DNA of 64,000 nucleotides, from NCBI GenBank assembly GCA_947457255.1, contig CANGUZ010000001.1, positions 1 to 64,000 on the forward strand. The letters run 5' to 3'. The notes below the pieces were generated by a model. It was not told where the DNA came from. It did not search any database and saw only the letters and a list, made by a program, of their open reading frames with translations. Positions within the stretch are counted from its first letter, which is position 1. Every line of letters begins with the position of its first letter. The position numbers were made by a program, and so were the translations under genes. Below are positions 63,701 to 64,000 of this stretch, piece by piece. The DNA comes from Flavobacteriaceae bacterium. GTDB lineage: Bacteria > Bacteroidota > Bacteroidia > Flavobacteriales > Flavobacteriaceae.

Positions 63701-64000
63701 CAGAGCCGCAATTTGCTCTTACATAAACTTCATATTTGGTTCCTGCCGCCAATGGAGTTGTATCAAAAGTAGTTGTGATTGCAATGTTAGAATTTGAAGT
63801 CGCGGCAATTCCTGATCCTGTAGGCGCACCTGAACCTTCTGCTTGTACAACATATTCCCATGAAGAAGCATAATTACCAATATTAGCCCAAGAAATTTTA
63901 GCGCTTGTAGGCAAAATACTAGACGCCTCAGCATTAAAAGGGACAGGACAATTATTTTGTTCAACTTTTAGCGTGTAAGGTACACTAGCAGAAGGATCAT
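57777..64000 (-). CDS. Giant T9SS type B adhesin with FN3 and jelly-roll modules (partial)
   Basis: At least 2,074 residues; the reading frame is open to the right window edge, so the N-terminus and signal peptide are outside the window (a TTG at 63912-63914 is not the start). It alternates fibronectin type III domains (five seen, each ending in patterns such as YEYYVRAHC) with choice-of-anchor J/MAM-like jelly-roll domains (three, each beginning C-x-x-F-x-x-P-Y/F). A large further beta region follows, then an Ig-like repeat (about 1,640-1,720) related to the 51-54 kb protein, and a CHU_C type B sorting domain (PRGISPNNDDSNDTFDLTGYGV) at the end. It is probably a cell-surface adhesin exported by T9SS with the PorP/SprF protein next door. 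Confidence 0.92.
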   Translation of the reverse strand, partial: DPSASVPYTLKVEQNNCPVPFNAEASSILPTSAKISWANIGNYASSWEYVVQAEGSGAPTGSGIAATSNSNIAITTTFDTTPLAAGTKYEVYVRANCGSGFTDWSDAYRFTTQCNVFSTPYFEDFNTGTTDTPVPCWYSIDNNKDGKVWSYRLEGEPSIATGETNGNNNDLFVSPQINLSGLGKRIRFKYRTSGEGSVFSVVLSTTGIGKDDFTTILLPTNVYDTRFEYVEKIVNIPETITGNVNIAFYVSPDTRETAFRLNIDDVYIEDKPACSEPIAPTAAAITTTTAELSWEKGDAETQWDVAVQTIGTGLPTGNGVLATSNPFTVIDLIPATRYEYYVRAHCSSTLNSNWVGPFNFTTLCASFDLPFKESFNDVDPDTKKFCWTINNVNGDDAKWVMNEEYPSIQSAGFFFPTSSYDDWLISPPINVTGSKALKFKYRSAASFFGGKPRFGVEVLISTTDNDPASFTVLGPLFEFNNISFLEKTLYFTANSPVYIAFRVPPEFSVAGGTTILQIDDVSIEDIPACPIPTDLSVKNITQSSASISWLKGYQEDKWDVVIQPAGGGIPTGSGIQVNTTSYVPNNLLPNTEYEVYVRASCGSSTSEWIGPIAFRTLCTSFTTPYKETFDTSSASEDCWRIVNNNNDGKTTWNLNVTVQPIEGNQMAGIFSGNNGDNDDWMISPTITIKANQRLRYSYRVKDSFFTEDLKIKLSTNGIELNQFTTTLYENSVYTTTTNTGVTEGSPIVSVATLQGVKIGDLVETPGFQNGTPIIAIDALNLTITLAANAFATWEAGQKIGFTSEVINNMTVKEKIINFPSGVTGDVNVAFQIPFYPSTNFYKGQLLFIDNFIVEDIPECAPPSNLVAKDIVDTGVKIGWDVNGTETAWEISVQPFGTSAPVGNTLPEYLFAANKNPFTVTGLTPATKYQYYVRSVCGASVQSEWVGPFAFNTKCSFENLCEYTISLSNDNSFGVGGGIDVIQNGTKIQTLEFPTGPFGEIPPPTDYTIFLCSGVEYSLFWDSIGTAPDQYPGAQVIIKNALGEIVWTGPLGLGKPRTTLYTGVPICGPITCPQPTNVTVSNKSVFNWTAGGTETQWEVFVQPVGNGTLPQSGIVVNSPSYIPQDSDFNSRTTTTYEYFVRSICSATDKSFWSGPKVFVRNDDSSNANLLQVNPNEECNVYASNVTFVGSTPSAEPMSCSGNSGPGVNGGDIWFEFKATSKIHFIEANGFTGNFFKDSGDEPYPNMIMTLYQVESDGSLKETACSTNNVIVAMYSSELVIGQNYKVRLTLNSLIPSTRLFNVCVKTPSDLCLFNAANYDFEHPPMQDVTGVTTISTQYVVPGWRVNVNTWEEIFFSEALNSINFVPYSGGQCIQLLSDPEEDWDASDPNIKGLYKEFDTSETTVIDYSFAHATRSDGNVIQLYAGPPQGPFVLVREEPAVGLGWSFVNGNYNVPVGQNVTRFIFRTKENKIGTLLDAANFIANNKIKTLPTTLTCSQTSIALEAEGVGVWSADDKNPSVTTITNANSKSSTITGFTEAGEYTFYWKTRYCENSVVITYQKINEVPVVVTPVSYCVNQTATPVNATAPVGYTLLLFTQPSGGSGSTNAPTPDTSIEATSVYYVSLVNEQGCQGPRVAINVEVKALPTATISGSTTICSGTTAAITFNGTPNAIATYTIGNGANQTVTLVDGKATVTTPVLNGNTTYNLVSVASSPSCSQNQTGSAIITVTPSTTPNVVFSYDATCVNGAGSPLPVLSNNFAIGGEFSSSILKVNATNGAINLINATAGTYQVVYTLGANNTSCVAGATFSADVILKSAITPVTSFSYNAGYCTNAVNALPVKSSGFSQGGSFSSTTGLVINGSTGEINVAASTPGSYVIKYEVLADVASCNTGGDSSFTTVISRATDFDVEKTCTDQELVLEVKLSTEGVNYVWKNGSTPIVGSTNATFNIDDYLADNQSLSLPLNISASVTKDGCTVEKSFIVENNPCKLIPRGISPNNDDSNDTFDLTGYGVRELIIYNRYGAKVFNFKGNYTNQWKGQSDDNDELPDGTYFYSIQYSSGDPQTGWVYINRQN

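Noticed and set aside
63912..63914. TTG as start of the giant adhesin
   Set aside because: The frame stays open to the right window edge with sequence of the same FN3 domain type, so the gene begins outside the window.

Overview
The window comes from a low-GC member of the Bacteroidota, almost certainly a Flavobacterium-like Flavobacteriaceae. Several signs point the same way: promoters of the TTG/TTTG...TAnnTTTG type, no Shine-Dalgarno signals, two proteins with type IX secretion (T9SS) type B C-terminal sorting domains next to a PorP/SprF protein, GIN/DUF2807-PadR-PspC genes, a SecA without the C-terminal zinc motif, and a DnaJ with only two CxxCxGxG motifs. No phage genes, integrases, complete insertion sequences or CRISPR arrays were seen.

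Layout. 1-7 kb (minus strand): rpmG start, rpmB, cinA, an Hpt protein overlapping an FAH-family hydrolase, a DEDD exonuclease, a 2-oxoacid dehydrogenase E2, a GT2 glycosyltransferase and a ParE-type toxin-antitoxin pair. 7-16 kb (plus strand): ABC-F ATPase, methyltransferase, LolD/MacB-like ATPase, cob(I)alamin adenosyltransferase, DUF2795, secA, a secreted protein and a tiny Lys-rich protein. 16-27 kb: FAD-linked oxidase, AEC carrier, meaB, prohibitin, MATE pump, PPK2, a second ABC-F ATPase and a hicAB cassette. 27-36 kb (minus strand): HAD phosphatase, DUF2007, a half-helicase, a sigma-54-type response regulator, a NatAB-like exporter, dnaJ-grpE, an SDR epimerase, DUF4442 and a candidate small RNA. 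36.8-42 kb (plus strand): a DUF4870-GIN-PadR-PspC-GIN-GIN operon. 42-48.5 kb: trxB, tRNA-Pro(TGG), udk, divIC-like and mutA/mutB with a toxin-antitoxin pair between the two mutase genes. 48.5-64 kb (minus strand): a membrane-spanning TPR-AraC regulator with an HTH-less paralogue, then a T9SS surface cluster of type B adhesin, OmpA/TPR protein, PorP/SprF and a giant FN3/jelly-roll adhesin that runs out of the window.

How the genes work together. Four dispersed loci serve one cofactor system: cob(I)alamin adenosyltransferase makes adenosylcobalamin, MutA/MutB use it to isomerise methylmalonyl-CoA and succinyl-CoA, and MeaB is the G-protein chaperone that protects and loads the mutase. The 51-64 kb cluster encodes exported adhesins with their PorP/SprF partner and an OmpA-type peptidoglycan anchor.

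The most interesting observations are (1) a 1,045-bp hicAB cassette bounded by a 79-bp direct repeat of the 3' end of the neighbouring HAD gene, arranged so that recombination between the copies would restore an intact HAD gene; (2) a candidate small RNA near 35.1 kb; (3) about a dozen low-complexity 'word' repeat islands confined to gene boundaries, with similar words apparently absorbed into two coding sequences; and (4) a repeat unit shared between the two T9SS proteins, plus an inserted module inside one jelly-roll domain of the giant adhesin.
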